Source: Rhodanobacter panaciterrae
GTDB lineage: Bacteria; Pseudomonadota; Gammaproteobacteria; Xanthomonadales; Rhodanobacteraceae
Assembly (NCBI RefSeq): GCF_014651895.1
Contig: NZ_BMXT01000001.1
Span: 496,001-560,000, forward strand
Direction: 5' to 3'
Length of the DNA: 64,000 nt
Shown piece by piece: positions 44,248-52,823 of this stretch (position 1 is its first letter; the number at the start of each line of letters is the position of its first letter). Under the pieces are notes generated by a model, which was not told the origin of the DNA, made no database searches, and saw only the letters and a program-made list of their open reading frames with translations. The position numbers were made by a program, and so were the translations under genes.

Positions 44248-45168
44248 ATGGGGATGTATCGCAAGAACCGGGCGACGTGGTTGATCGGGCTGGCCCTGAG
44301 CGGCTGCGTGATTTCATCCGTGGCCGCAGCCGCCGGTGTGGAAAGCGCCAGCGACAGCAGCACGCCGACAGTCAGCAACAAGCTGCTACTTACCGGCGGC
44401 GTAACCCAGGTCGAGGGTTCGGCCGGCGGCGGATTGACGCCATGGGCGGTAATCGGGGGCTACGGCACGAGTGACGAGATTGGCGCGAATGCGTTCCTCA
44501 CCCACGTGAATCTGCCCGACTACCATCTGGACGAAGTCGGCGCGATGGTCGGCCTGTACGACCGGGTGGAAGTGTCGTTCGCGCAACAGCGCTTCAATAC
44601 CGAGCAGGTCGGCGCCGCGCTGGGCCTGGGCCGGGGCTTCACGTTCCAGCAGAACATCATCGGCGTGAAGGTGCGCCTGTTCGGCGATGTCGTGCTCGAC
44701 CAGGACAGCTGGTTGCCGCAGGTGTCGGTCGGTGTGCAGCACAAGAAGAACGACCAGGCCGGAGTATTGCAATTCATCGGCGCGAAGTCGGATGAGGGCA
44801 ACGACTACTACGTCAACGCGACCAAGCTGTTCCTCGGCCAAAGCCTTCTGGTGAATGCCACGTTGCGTTTCACCAAGGCCAATCAGATCGGCATCCTCGG
44901 TTTCGGTGGCGACCGGAACAACTCGTACAAGCCGGAATTCGAAGGCTCGGTGGCGTACCTGCTAAGCCGCAACTGGGCGATCGGGGCCGAGTATCGGCAG
45001 AAGCCGAACAACCTCGGTATCGCCAAGGAAGACGACTGGTACGACGCGTTCGTGGCGTGGGCACCGAACAAACACGTCTCGCTGACGCTGGCGTATGCCG
45101 ACCTCGGCAACATCGTCATCAAGGATCGGCAGCGAGGACTGTACGCCTCGGTGCAAGTCGGATTCTGA
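44248..45168 (+). CDS. DUF3034 family outer-membrane barrel protein
   Basis: This 306-residue protein matches DUF3034: an N-terminal signal (MGMYRKNRATWLIGLALSGC onward), then NKLLLTGGVTQVEGSAGGGL, VNLPDYHLDEVGAMVGLYDR and a chain of amphipathic strands ending GLYASVQVGF with a terminal aromatic residue, all typical of outer-membrane beta-barrels. Role and substrate are not established. AGAGGGGAG stands eight bases before the ATG at 44248. It is followed at 57 bases by the exported globin gene, and the two are probably co-transcribed with the cupredoxin and Cache-type genes. Confidence 0.85.
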   Translation: MGMYRKNRATWLIGLALSGCVISSVAAAAGVESASDSSTPTVSNKLLLTGGVTQVEGSAGGGLTPWAVIGGYGTSDEIGANAFLTHVNLPDYHLDEVGAMVGLYDRVEVSFAQQRFNTEQVGAALGLGRGFTFQQNIIGVKVRLFGDVVLDQDSWLPQVSVGVQHKKNDQAGVLQFIGAKSDEGNDYYVNATKLFLGQSLLVNATLRFTKANQIGILGFGGDRNNSYKPEFEGSVAYLLSRNWAIGAEYRQKPNNLGIAKEDDWYDAFVAWAPNKHVSLTLAYADLGNIVIKDRQRGLYASVQVGF

Positions 45169-45225
45169 GCGTCGGATTTGATCGCTATTTGCTGTTAGCC
45201 ATTCTGCCCACCAAGGAGCACACCC

Positions 45226-45717
45226 ATGTTCAAGTATTCCCTGCATGCCACCGTGATCGCCACGGCGATGCTGTTTGCCCAGGCCGCCATGGCGCAGGAC
45301 ACCGCACCGATGCCGGAGCAGTCCGCGGCGATGGCTGCCAGCGCACCGCGCGATCCCTCGCTAAAGCCGGTGTTCGACGAGTTCGGCGGCAGGCCGGGGC
45401 TGGTCGCGCTGATGAACGACTTCATGGACAACCTGATGGCCGACACGCGCACGCGGCCGTACTTCGTCGATGCCGACCGCGAGCACATCAAGGTCGAACT
45501 GGTCGATCAGTTCTGCGTGATTCTCGATGGTCCATGCACCTATAGCGGCAAGGACATGGAGAAGGTGCATCGCGGCCTCGGCATCAACCGCGCGGCCTTC
45601 AATGCGCTGGTCGAGGATCTGCAGACGGCCATGAACAAGCACGACATCCCGTTCCGCGCACAGAACAAGCTGCTGGCGAAACTGGCGCCGATGCACAAGG
45701 CCGTCATCACCAAGTAA
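45226..45717 (+). CDS. Exported group 1 truncated haemoglobin
   Basis: This 163-residue protein has a signal peptide (MFKYSLHATVIATAMLFAQ, likely cleaved after AMA) and a 2/2 globin domain from about 45 on. It shows FDEFGGRPGLVALMNDF, FCVILDGPCTYSGKDMEKVH and RGLGINRAAFNALVEDL; the His in KVHRGLGI is the proximal haem ligand. Group 1 truncated haemoglobins usually bind O2 or NO in the cytoplasm; export to the periplasm is less usual. CAAGGAG precedes the ATG. Its neighbours are a DUF3034 barrel and a cupredoxin lipoprotein, so a periplasmic gas or redox role is inferred. Confidence 0.9.
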   Translation: MFKYSLHATVIATAMLFAQAAMAQDTAPMPEQSAAMAASAPRDPSLKPVFDEFGGRPGLVALMNDFMDNLMADTRTRPYFVDADREHIKVELVDQFCVILDGPCTYSGKDMEKVHRGLGINRAAFNALVEDLQTAMNKHDIPFRAQNKLLAKLAPMHKAVITK

Positions 45718-45822
45718 GTGCCGCACTCGACGAGTCGCCGCTCACGCGGCTCGCTTTCGCAAAAACGCCATGCCTGATCCGCGCGCATGGCGTTCACTGA
45801 TCGGATGACCATAGGGGGTCTT

Positions 45823-46743
45823 ATGTTCGTTTATCGCATGTGCCTGATCGGGGCGGTGGTGATGCTCGGTGCTTGCAACACCGTGCCCAGCCAGCATCCC
45901 GCGCAGGCCGCTTCGGCCATGCCAATGCCGGCTCCAGCTTCGACGCCGGTGGCACCGCCTGCACCAGCACCCACGCCAGCACCCATGGCTGAGCCCGCGA
46001 CCGCACCGATGGCCATGGCTGAGCCGGCGGCAGCATCGATCGCGCCCGCCGCATCTGCGCCAGCGCCTGTGCCGGAACTTCATCGCATGGCTCTGAAAGC
46101 GCCGGTGATGAAAAAGGTCGATGTCGCCGCGACTGCCGCGCCAGCCTCTCCCTCCGCATCGGTGCAGATCAGCGGACATGTGGATCTGGGTGCGGCGAGC
46201 GGTCAGCAAGTCGCCGCAGGCGAACAGGCCGATACGCTGGTGTACTTCGTCCCCAGTAATGGCGGTGCCCGTGCCAAGGCAGCGCACTACACCGTATATA
46301 CCCACAACCGTGACTTCAACCCCGAGGCGATAGCCGTACCGCAGGGCAGTACGGTGACCTTCGTCAATCTGGACGAAGTGCGCCACAACGTTTTCTCGGT
46401 GACGCCGGGTGCGGCCTTCGATCTCGGCTATCAGGGTTCCGGCGAAAAGGCTGCGCATGTGTTCGGCCGTGCCGGCATCGTGCTGGTCAGTTGCAATGTG
46501 CATCATTCGATGGAGCTGGACATGCTGGTGGTGCCCACGCCTTATGTCGGCAAGGTGGCTGCCGACGGCAGCTTCATCCTGCGCGGACTGCCGGCCGGTG
46601 CGGGCACGCTGCACTTCTGGAATCCGCGTGCGCAACCGGCCAGCCAGTCGGTGACGCTTCCGATGAGCGGCGTGGTAAGGCAGCAATTGCTGGCGATCAA
46701 GCCGCGCATGACGACCGAGTTGAATGCCGGGGCGACGCCATGA
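45823..46743 (+). CDS. Cupredoxin-like lipoprotein (methylamine-utilisation-type annotation)
   Basis: This 306-residue protein begins with a lipoprotein signal (MFVYRMCLIGAVVMLGAC, lipobox LGAC), a Pro/Ala-rich linker (about 20-95) and a plastocyanin-like copper domain (about 140-235): NRDFNPEAIAVPQGSTVTF, EVRHNVFS and VLVSCNVHHSMELDMLV, which supply His, Cys, His and Met ligands for type 1 copper. A short Ig-like FILRGLPAGAGTLHFWN segment follows. AGGGGG lies before ATG 45823; an upstream in-frame ATG at 45787 would hide the signal. Its stop overlaps the next start (ATGA), so the two proteins act together. Confidence 0.84.
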   Translation: MFVYRMCLIGAVVMLGACNTVPSQHPAQAASAMPMPAPASTPVAPPAPAPTPAPMAEPATAPMAMAEPAAASIAPAASAPAPVPELHRMALKAPVMKKVDVAATAAPASPSASVQISGHVDLGAASGQQVAAGEQADTLVYFVPSNGGARAKAAHYTVYTHNRDFNPEAIAVPQGSTVTFVNLDEVRHNVFSVTPGAAFDLGYQGSGEKAAHVFGRAGIVLVSCNVHHSMELDMLVVPTPYVGKVAADGSFILRGLPAGAGTLHFWNPRAQPASQSVTLPMSGVVRQQLLAIKPRMTTELNAGATP

Positions 46744-47810
46744 AACCGGCCACGCAGTTTCTGCTGCTCGGCGTCGCCGCGGTGGCGCTGCTGGCGACGG
46801 CGGCCGCTGCCGTGACCCTGCGGCAAGTCGACCACCGCGCACAGGCCCGAGTGCTGGATCAGCTGCAGGTGGCCGCAACCGTGGAGCGCGAATTACAGAC
46901 GAGCCGCCTGGTCGAACTGCAGTTGCGTGCCGAGTTGCTGGCCCAGGATCCGGCCTTCGTCGACTACGTGGCGCAATCGTTGATTCCCAATCCGCAGCTG
47001 GGCGGTGCCGTCGACAGCGCATCCATCAGCGACCTGCTCAAGGAGCGCCGGCATGGTTACGACATTGCGGCCGTGCTTGATCCGCAGGGCAAGCCGGTCG
47101 CCATGTCGGGCATCCTGCTGAAGGATCACGACGGCATCCGGGGCGATCCGCTGGTCACCAGCGCGATCAGTCTGCTCAAGCCGCAGCAAGGCGTGTGGGT
47201 GGATCATGGGCAGCTGCTGTGGGTTGCCGTGAATCCGCTGCTGCGCGGCGGTGTACTGCAGGGCGTGCTGCTCACGGCCTCGCATGTGGATGATACCTTC
47301 GCCATTGCGGTCAGCCGGATCGCCCGCACCGATGTCGCCGTGCTGGTCCAGCCCACCCCCGGCTCGGAACCGGCACCGTCGAGTGGACTGGACAGCTGGG
47401 TCGGGCAGGAGCTGTCCGCGCAGCTTCCCGCCGTGCTGGGCGTGACAGCGGCAGCAGGCAAGGCCGTGCAACTGACAGATGGGCAACGCAAGGTGTCTGC
47501 GTGGGTGACCCCGCTGAAAACTTCCGGCGCTCAGGCCGCGCTGGTCGCGATCGGTCCGGATGAGCAGGCCGACGGCCGGATCGACACCGCTGCACTGCCA
47601 TTGCTGCTCGGCATCGGTGGATTCGGAGTGTGTGCCGTGCTGCTCGTGTTGCTGCAATGGTGGCGCACCTGGCTACCGTTGCAACGCATGCTGGAGGTGA
47701 TCCAGCTCGCCAGTCATGGCGACCAGCACCTCACCATACGAGTCAATGGCAGTCCGATCGTTCGACGTCTGCGCGACGGCATCAATCGACTGCTGCATCC
47801 GTCTGCCTAG
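46740..47810 (+). CDS. Membrane Cache-type sensor lacking an output domain
   Basis: This 356-residue protein has two membrane segments, at about 7-27 (LLLGVAAVALLATAAAAVTL) and about 288-308 (LLLGIGGFGVCAVLLVLLQW), bracketing an extracytoplasmic domain with a double-Cache-like pattern (YDIAAVLDPQGKPVAMSG; GVLQGVLLTASHVDDTFAIA). After the second segment only about 45 residues remain, HAMP-like (PLQRMLEVIQLASHGDQHLT), and no GGDEF, EAL, kinase or methyl-accepting domain follows. ATGA overlap with the cupredoxin gene suggests it senses the redox state or ligand of that protein. The stop at 47808-47810 lies inside a terminator stem. Confidence 0.75.
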   Translation: MKPATQFLLLGVAAVALLATAAAAVTLRQVDHRAQARVLDQLQVAATVERELQTSRLVELQLRAELLAQDPAFVDYVAQSLIPNPQLGGAVDSASISDLLKERRHGYDIAAVLDPQGKPVAMSGILLKDHDGIRGDPLVTSAISLLKPQQGVWVDHGQLLWVAVNPLLRGGVLQGVLLTASHVDDTFAIAVSRIARTDVAVLVQPTPGSEPAPSSGLDSWVGQELSAQLPAVLGVTAAAGKAVQLTDGQRKVSAWVTPLKTSGAQAALVAIGPDEQADGRIDTAALPLLLGIGGFGVCAVLLVLLQWWRTWLPLQRMLEVIQLASHGDQHLTIRVNGSPIVRRLRDGINRLLHPSA

Positions 47811-47827
47811 GCAAGTCAGGCAGACGG
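47799..47827. terminator. Bidirectional terminator between convergent genes
   Basis: CCGTCTGCCT (47799-47808) and AGGCAGACGG (47818-47827) form a perfect ten-pair stem with a nine-base loop, covering the end of the Cache-type gene and the gap before the penicillin acylase gene. It suits termination from both sides. Confidence 0.6.
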
Positions 47828-47834
47828 CGGGGTT

Positions 47835-50246
47835 TCACGAAGCGGGCGGTTGCAGGGTCAGCGTGTGCTCGGTCTTCCCCGGCAGCAACGGCGTCGGCCG
47901 GCCGCTGACCCAGTCCGCATGGCCGGCGCCGAAGTACGGCGACAGCGGGTTGTCGCTCTGGCCGCCGGGCATGTCGAGCACGCCTTCGGCCTCGTGACCG
48001 GGTGATACATCAAGGCGTTCGGACGCACCAAAGCCGGGCGTGGCGACGCGCGGCATGTTGTTGTCGCCAGGCAATGGCTCATCGGGCATGTCGATGAAGC
48101 GACCGAGCCAGTGCGGCAACGCGGCGGACAACGGGTGCTTGATCGCGCTGCGGTTGTACTCGCCCCAGTTGCGTGCGGCGAGGCCACCGGGTTGCTGGCC
48201 CAGTTCGGTCGCGATCTGGCTGGCGGCATCGGTGAGCAAGGCATCCCAGTCGGCGTATTTCGGATCGAGCAGTTGCGGTGGTTGATCGCTGATCAACTGC
48301 CACACTGCCGCTTCGGCGCTGCTTTCGTCGGGCCAGCTGAAATCCGGATAGCGGTGTTTCACTTGCGCGACGAACGGCGCCAGCACGAGCTGGCTGACCC
48401 GGCTGCGGAATGCACGCACCAGCCGGTAGTCGGCGCTGTCGACGGCGGCACGTCCGCGCCACGTCTGGGTGAGCTGGCGCAGCTGCATTAGTGCCGGTGT
48501 CTTGCTGTCAACCAATGTCTGTTGCAGCAACTGCTGCCAGCGGGTCAGCAGCAAGGCGCGGTTGTCCAGCTGGATGTCGAGCAGGTTGCCGGGGGTGAAA
48601 CTGCCGTGGGCTTGCAGGTCATCGCGGATCTGCTGCGCGCGGGCGCCGAGGTCGTAGCCGCCGTCGCCGAGCAGGGTCAGGGCATCGCCGTCGACGGTGC
48701 GGTTGTTGGCCGTCCACAGGCGACCGTCGATGGGGTTTTCGATGCGCGGATATTGCGCGGACTCGGCCCAACCTTGCCAGCCGGTGCCGGGCATCGACCA
48801 GTCCGACGGCAGTAACGGATCGATGCCGACGCGCAGCGGAATGCTGTTGCCGGCGATGGTCCAGCCGATATGCCCTGCGCTGTCGGCGACCAGCAGGTTC
48901 TGCGGCGGCATGCCGAATTGCGGTGCCAGGTTCAACGCCGTGGGTACATCGGATGCGTGTTCAAACTGCATCAGGTCGAGGTTGTAGCCGCGTGGCCGAT
49001 CGGCGATCCAGGCCAGTGCCAGCGATGTTCCGTCGACGTCCTTGCCCATGATCGGGCCCCAGCGGGTGTCCTCGACCTTCAGGATGCTGTCGGCCCTGCC
49101 TTTGACCTGGATATGCTCGTCGTGGTGCTCGATCGTCGCCCAGCCCTCCGGCACCTTGTAGCGCGTGGGATCGGCCGGATCGCGCAGCACGCGTACCCAG
49201 TCTTGCCAGTCGCCGTAGCTGTTGGTGAAGCCCCAGGCGATCTGGCCGTTGGAACCCACCACGACCGCCGGTGTGCCGGGCAGGCTGACGCCGTTGACGT
49301 CGCGCTGGCCGTTCGGCGCGGTGGCGTCGGGGTAGCGCAGGCGGGTGCGGAACCAGATGTTCGGCACGCGCAGGGCCAGATGCATGTCGTTCGCGAGCAT
49401 CGCCGCGCCGCTGTCGGTGAGCGCGCCGGCAACAGCGAAACTGCCGCTGCCGGGACGCGGTGCATCGAGCGCGGGTGCCAGTGCGGTGGTCAGACTGGTA
49501 GAAGGTTTGGTCGATGCAAGATGGCGCAGATCGAACACGTCGGGCGTGGGGATCACCGGCGAACGTGATAACTGACCGCTCAGCGGTGCCTCCCAGTCGG
49601 GGTCCGGCGCCAGCAGGAAATTCACCAGCTCATCGGGCAGCACGAAGCGCATCTGGGCAAAGCGCAGTTCGCGCTCGTTGCGGCCGTCGTGGTTCAGATC
49701 GAGGTACATCGCGGCAATCACCAGCATGCTGTCTTCCGATCGCCAGGGTTGCGGTTTGACGGTCAGTAGCAGGTATTCCCACGGCTGCACGCGCAGGTCG
49801 GCGAGGCCAGCATTGACGCCGTCGCGGTAGCGATCGAGCTCGTGTTTCTGCGCCGCCGGCAACTGCGCATAAGCCGCCTCGGCCACCGCGCGCAGGCGAT
49901 GGCGACGATGGTTTAGATCGACTTTCAGCGCCGCCGGCCCGACCAGCGCAGACAGTTCACCGGCCGGCATGCGGCGCATCAGGTCCATCGCGAAGAAGCG
50001 CTCCTGCGCATGCACGTAGCCGAGCGCGTAGCTGATGTCGGTGCGGTTCTTGCCTTCGATGGTGACCGTGCCCAGTGCGTCGCGGCTGATGCTGACCGGT
50101 GCTGACAGGCTCGCTATATGACGTACACCGTCGAGCTGGGCGCGGCTGCCGGCAAGCAGATACCAGCCAGCGACGAAGGCGATCAGCAACAGCGCCAGCA
50201 GGGCGAGCACCAGCGCGCGCAGGACACGCCAGCGCCGCGTCGTCAT
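47835..50246 (-). CDS. Penicillin acylase family N-terminal-nucleophile hydrolase
   Basis: This 803-residue protein starts with a membrane or signal segment (VLRALVLALLALLLIAFVAGW) and the acylase alpha-chain pattern VSISRDALGTVTIEG, DISYALGYVHAQERFFAMDL, RMPAGELSALVG. The beta-chain begins at the likely catalytic Ser269 in GSGSFAVAG, followed by AMLANDMHLALRVPNIWF and GTPAVVVGSNGQIAWGFTN. It should mature by self-cleavage before Ser269 and hydrolyse an amide such as an acyl-homoserine lactone or a beta-lactam side chain; which one is not visible. ATG 50246 overlaps the upstream DUF2233 gene by four bases. The longer frame to 50480 is rejected. Confidence 0.9.
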   Translation of the reverse strand: MTTRRWRVLRALVLALLALLLIAFVAGWYLLAGSRAQLDGVRHIASLSAPVSISRDALGTVTIEGKNRTDISYALGYVHAQERFFAMDLMRRMPAGELSALVGPAALKVDLNHRRHRLRAVAEAAYAQLPAAQKHELDRYRDGVNAGLADLRVQPWEYLLLTVKPQPWRSEDSMLVIAAMYLDLNHDGRNERELRFAQMRFVLPDELVNFLLAPDPDWEAPLSGQLSRSPVIPTPDVFDLRHLASTKPSTSLTTALAPALDAPRPGSGSFAVAGALTDSGAAMLANDMHLALRVPNIWFRTRLRYPDATAPNGQRDVNGVSLPGTPAVVVGSNGQIAWGFTNSYGDWQDWVRVLRDPADPTRYKVPEGWATIEHHDEHIQVKGRADSILKVEDTRWGPIMGKDVDGTSLALAWIADRPRGYNLDLMQFEHASDVPTALNLAPQFGMPPQNLLVADSAGHIGWTIAGNSIPLRVGIDPLLPSDWSMPGTGWQGWAESAQYPRIENPIDGRLWTANNRTVDGDALTLLGDGGYDLGARAQQIRDDLQAHGSFTPGNLLDIQLDNRALLLTRWQQLLQQTLVDSKTPALMQLRQLTQTWRGRAAVDSADYRLVRAFRSRVSQLVLAPFVAQVKHRYPDFSWPDESSAEAAVWQLISDQPPQLLDPKYADWDALLTDAASQIATELGQQPGGLAARNWGEYNRSAIKHPLSAALPHWLGRFIDMPDEPLPGDNNMPRVATPGFGASERLDVSPGHEAEGVLDMPGGQSDNPLSPYFGAGHADWVSGRPTPLLPGKTEHTLTLQPPAS

Positions 50247-51073
50247 GGCTTGGCGAATACCGCGAAGATACCGGCGTAGGGCTTGACCATGAAGGCCGGT
50301 GCGCCCGCGTAGCCCTCGCCATCGACGTACAGCTGCGAAATGGTGCCGTCCAGGTACAGCGCGTCGCGGCAACCGAGCCGGTCGCGGAACAGACGTCCAA
50401 ACGTATGGAAGTTCACCGGTGCCTCGCTCACCGCGAAGGCCACGTCGTGGGAATTTCTCACGCAGACCCCGCTGCGCCATTTCAGGCTGGACGAATCATC
50501 GACGAACTGCTCGTTGAGCTTGCCGTCGATCAGCAGCATCGGGCCGGACTGGGTGGCCCATTGCGCCGGTTTGCCTTCGGCCTTGAACGCAGCACTGGTA
50601 CGTACCGCCGCATGCCCGTCCGGATAGATCGCAAACACGCCATTCGGCAGCAGCGAAAAATTGCCGGAGGCGGGATTGCCGTGCGCGAGGTTCAGTGGCA
50701 CCACGGTCTTGCCGTTTTCCACGTACAGACCGAGCGGGGCGAATTTGTGATCGTAGATGCCGGCATTGGTCGCAAACAGCAGTCGTTGGCCATGCGCATC
50801 GCCCCACTGGCGCAGTGTCTCGATGCTGCCGAATGGTTGGCCGCTCTGCGGGTCGCGCCAGTGCAGGCCCAGCTGCTCGCGCTTCAGATCCAGGTGGACG
50901 ATGCGGTAGTTCTGGCCTTCGAACGCCAGCTCGCCACTGTCCAGCGCCTGCGCGGTCGGCGTGCAGCCGGGTACGCCGACGAGCAGGGCCAGCGGCAGTA
51001 ACCCATGCAGCAGCCCGCGCAGTAATCGTGGGGCGTGGCAGAGGCGAAACGCGAGGAAGGTGGATCGGCGCAT
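50243..51073 (-). CDS. Phosphodiester glycosidase family (DUF2233) lipoprotein
   Basis: This 276-residue protein has a lipoprotein-type signal (LLHGLLPLALLVGVPGC) and the DUF2233/NAGPA pattern: LLFATNAGIYDHKFAPLGLY, NFSLLPNGVFAIYPDG, ATQSGPMLLIDGKLNEQF and near the end GCRDALYLDGTISQLYVDG. The family is related to the mammalian uncovering enzyme and is thought to hydrolyse phosphodiester-linked sugars in the periplasm. It is coupled by a four-base overlap to the penicillin-acylase gene downstream. Substrate is unknown. Confidence 0.9.
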   Translation of the reverse strand: MRRSTFLAFRLCHAPRLLRGLLHGLLPLALLVGVPGCTPTAQALDSGELAFEGQNYRIVHLDLKREQLGLHWRDPQSGQPFGSIETLRQWGDAHGQRLLFATNAGIYDHKFAPLGLYVENGKTVVPLNLAHGNPASGNFSLLPNGVFAIYPDGHAAVRTSAAFKAEGKPAQWATQSGPMLLIDGKLNEQFVDDSSSLKWRSGVCVRNSHDVAFAVSEAPVNFHTFGRLFRDRLGCRDALYLDGTISQLYVDGEGYAGAPAFMVKPYAGIFAVFAKP

Positions 51074-51190
51074 TCGTCGATGGTCGCCGTCTAGCCGCGT
51101 GGGTGCAAGCCCGGCGAAGGCGACGGTTCAGCCTCATTCGGCGAGGAAGCGCGACTGCCGTTAAACTCGGCTTTTTACGGTGTTACTGCG

Positions 51191-51679
51191 ATGCCCTATA
51201 CCCCGATAGTGGCAACCCTCGGCTATGTGCTGTCGCCCGACCGCAGCGAAGTGTTGATGATCCATCGCAATGCACGCCCGGACGACCAGCACCTGGGCAA
51301 GTACAACGGCCTCGGCGGCAAGATGGAGCCGGGCGAGGACATCGCCAGCTGCATGCGACGCGAGATCCGCGAGGAAGCCGGCATCGAGTGCGAGTCGATG
51401 CAGTTGCGCGGCACATTGAACTGGCCCGGCTTCGGCAAGCACGGCGAGGACTGGCTCGGCTTCATCTTCGTGATCGATCGTTACAGCGGCATACCGTTCG
51501 TGGCCAATCCCGAAGGCACGCTGGAGTGGGTCGCGTTGGAGCGCTTGCTGACGCTGCCGATGTGGGAAGGCGACCGCCATTTCCTGCCGCTGGTATTCGA
51601 CGCCGATCCGCGCCCGTTCCATGGCGTGATGCCGTACAAGGATGGTCGCATGCAGTCGTGGTCGTATTCGCGGCTGTAG
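51191..51679 (+). CDS. NUDIX hydrolase (MutT/8-oxo-dGTP diphosphatase-like)
   Basis: This 162-residue protein has a complete NUDIX box: GGKMEPGEDIASCMRREIRE continuing EAGI, near residues 41-64. The beginning MPYTPIVATLGYVL and the later DWLGFIFVIDRYSG and PMWEGDRHFLPLVFD fit MutT-like 8-oxo-dGTP diphosphatases, which cleanse oxidised nucleotides; a different nucleoside diphosphate substrate is possible. It is cytoplasmic and monocistronic, divergent from the DUF2233 gene and ended by a perfect palindrome. Confidence 0.92.
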   Translation: MPYTPIVATLGYVLSPDRSEVLMIHRNARPDDQHLGKYNGLGGKMEPGEDIASCMRREIREEAGIECESMQLRGTLNWPGFGKHGEDWLGFIFVIDRYSGIPFVANPEGTLEWVALERLLTLPMWEGDRHFLPLVFDADPRPFHGVMPYKDGRMQSWSYSRL

Positions 51680-51684
51680 CGGTT

Positions 51685-51721
51685 ACCCGCTCTCCCCCGG
51701 CTGCGCCGGGGGAGAGCGGGT
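51685..51721. terminator. Perfect 17-base-pair palindrome between convergent genes
   Basis: The arms 51685-51701 (beginning ACCCGCTCTCC) and 51705-51721 are perfectly complementary around a TGC loop. It follows the NUDIX stop by five bases and lies just before the end of lplA, so it can terminate both. The strength and lack of a U-tract also allow a REP-type element. Confidence 0.7.
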
Positions 51722-51729
51722 GATGAAGC

Positions 51730-52506
51730 TCACGCCACGTCGTTCAACCACGCGGCGCTGGAGAATTTGCCCAGCGCCAGTTCCTCGGCCCGCGCCTGCT
51801 CATCCGCTCGCACGACATCGTCGCTGAGACCGTGCAGGCGGCGGAAGGTGGCAATCATGCGTTCGATCACCGCCTCGCGCGGCAGGCCGGTCTGGCTGCG
51901 CAACGGGTCGACCCGCTTGGCCGCGCTGACGGTGCCCTTGTCGGACAGTTTCTCGCGACCGATGCGCAGCACGTCCAGCATCTTCGTGGCGTCGATGTCG
52001 TAGGCCATGGTCACGTGATGCAGCACGGCGCCGCCGCGGTGCACCTGCGCGGCGCCGGCGATCTTGCCGCCTTCGGAGGTGATGTCGTTGAGCGGCTGGT
52101 ACCACGCCTTGATGCCCAGTTCGGCCAGCGCCTCGAGCACCCACGCATCGAAGAAGGCGTAGGCCTCCTGGAACGACAGATCCTTGACCAGCGACTGCGG
52201 CGCGTAGATCGAATAGGTGATCGTGTTGCCCGGTTCGATGAACATCGCGCCGCCGCCGCTGACCCGACGCACTACCTGGATGCCGTGACGCTGAGCCGCT
52301 TCAGCGTCGACCTCGTTGCGCAGCGACTGGAAGCGGCCGATCACCACCGCCGGGGCAGCCCATTCCCAGATGCGCAGGGTCGGTTTGCGGCGACCGGCGC
52401 CGACCTCGTAAGTCAGCACATCGTCCAGCGCCATGTGCAGCGACGGTGATTGCGGAATCGTGTGGATCAGCTGCCAGTCGTGGTCGCGCCAATCGGTACG
52501 CATCAT
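51730..52506 (-). CDS. lplA: Lipoate-protein ligase A, catalytic domain only
   Basis: This 258-residue protein is the catalytic BPL/LPL domain: WAAPAVVIGRFQSLRNEVDA, the lipoate-binding RRVSGGGAMFIEPGNTITY near residues 79-98, EGGKIAGAAQVHRGGAVLHH with the catalytic lysine near 148. It adenylates lipoate and transfers it to E2 and GcvH domains. It is about 80 residues shorter than E. coli LplA (about 338), and the missing C-terminal accessory domain is encoded by the overlapping upstream gene. ATG 52506 or 52503 may be used; both overlap lplB. Confidence 0.88.
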   Translation of the reverse strand: MMRTDWRDHDWQLIHTIPQSPSLHMALDDVLTYEVGAGRRKPTLRIWEWAAPAVVIGRFQSLRNEVDAEAAQRHGIQVVRRVSGGGAMFIEPGNTITYSIYAPQSLVKDLSFQEAYAFFDAWVLEALAELGIKAWYQPLNDITSEGGKIAGAAQVHRGGAVLHHVTMAYDIDATKMLDVLRIGREKLSDKGTVSAAKRVDPLRSQTGLPREAVIERMIATFRRLHGLSDDVVRADEQARAEELALGKFSSAAWLNDVA

Positions 52507-52793
52507 GCCTCGGCTTCCCTGTGCAGAGCGCGGCTCACGGCGACCGCGATGGCTTGCGGTGAAAGACCATACATCATCACATCAGGCGGAAGTGCGTCGA
52601 GCACGGCGTCGGCGAGCGCCGTCTCGCTGGCCTGTTCCGGCTGACCTTCCAGCGCGGCGTTGATGGCGTGCAGCGCGCTGTCCGGTTCCAGAAAGAAATC
52701 GCCGCTCAGTTGCACATTGGCGAGCCGGCCGTCACGCACGTCGAGGTCGATCACCACCAGCTTGCCGCCGGGCATCTTGTATTCGCCATGCAT
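52503..52793 (-). CDS. lplB: Lipoate-protein ligase accessory domain (LplB-like)
   Basis: This 96-residue protein fits the lipoate-protein-ligase C-terminal domain: MHGEYKMPGGKLVVIDLDVR, VQLSGDFFLEPDSALHAINA and a helical end. In Thermoplasma the same domain is a separate protein, LplB, needed for the lipoate adenylation step of LplA. Its stop overlaps the lplA start, so both subunits are made together in equal amounts. The start at 52793 is the first ATG and matches the family N-terminus. Confidence 0.82.
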   Translation of the reverse strand: MHGEYKMPGGKLVVIDLDVRDGRLANVQLSGDFFLEPDSALHAINAALEGQPEQASETALADAVLDALPPDVMMYGLSPQAIAVAVSRALHREAEA

Positions 52794-52823
52794 GGGCGGT
52801 TTCCGTCTGCGTTGCGCGGTCGA

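Noticed and set aside
45823-46743. Genuine methylamine-utilisation protein
   Set aside because: Only the cupredoxin domain is visible; no methylamine dehydrogenase or mau genes are present.
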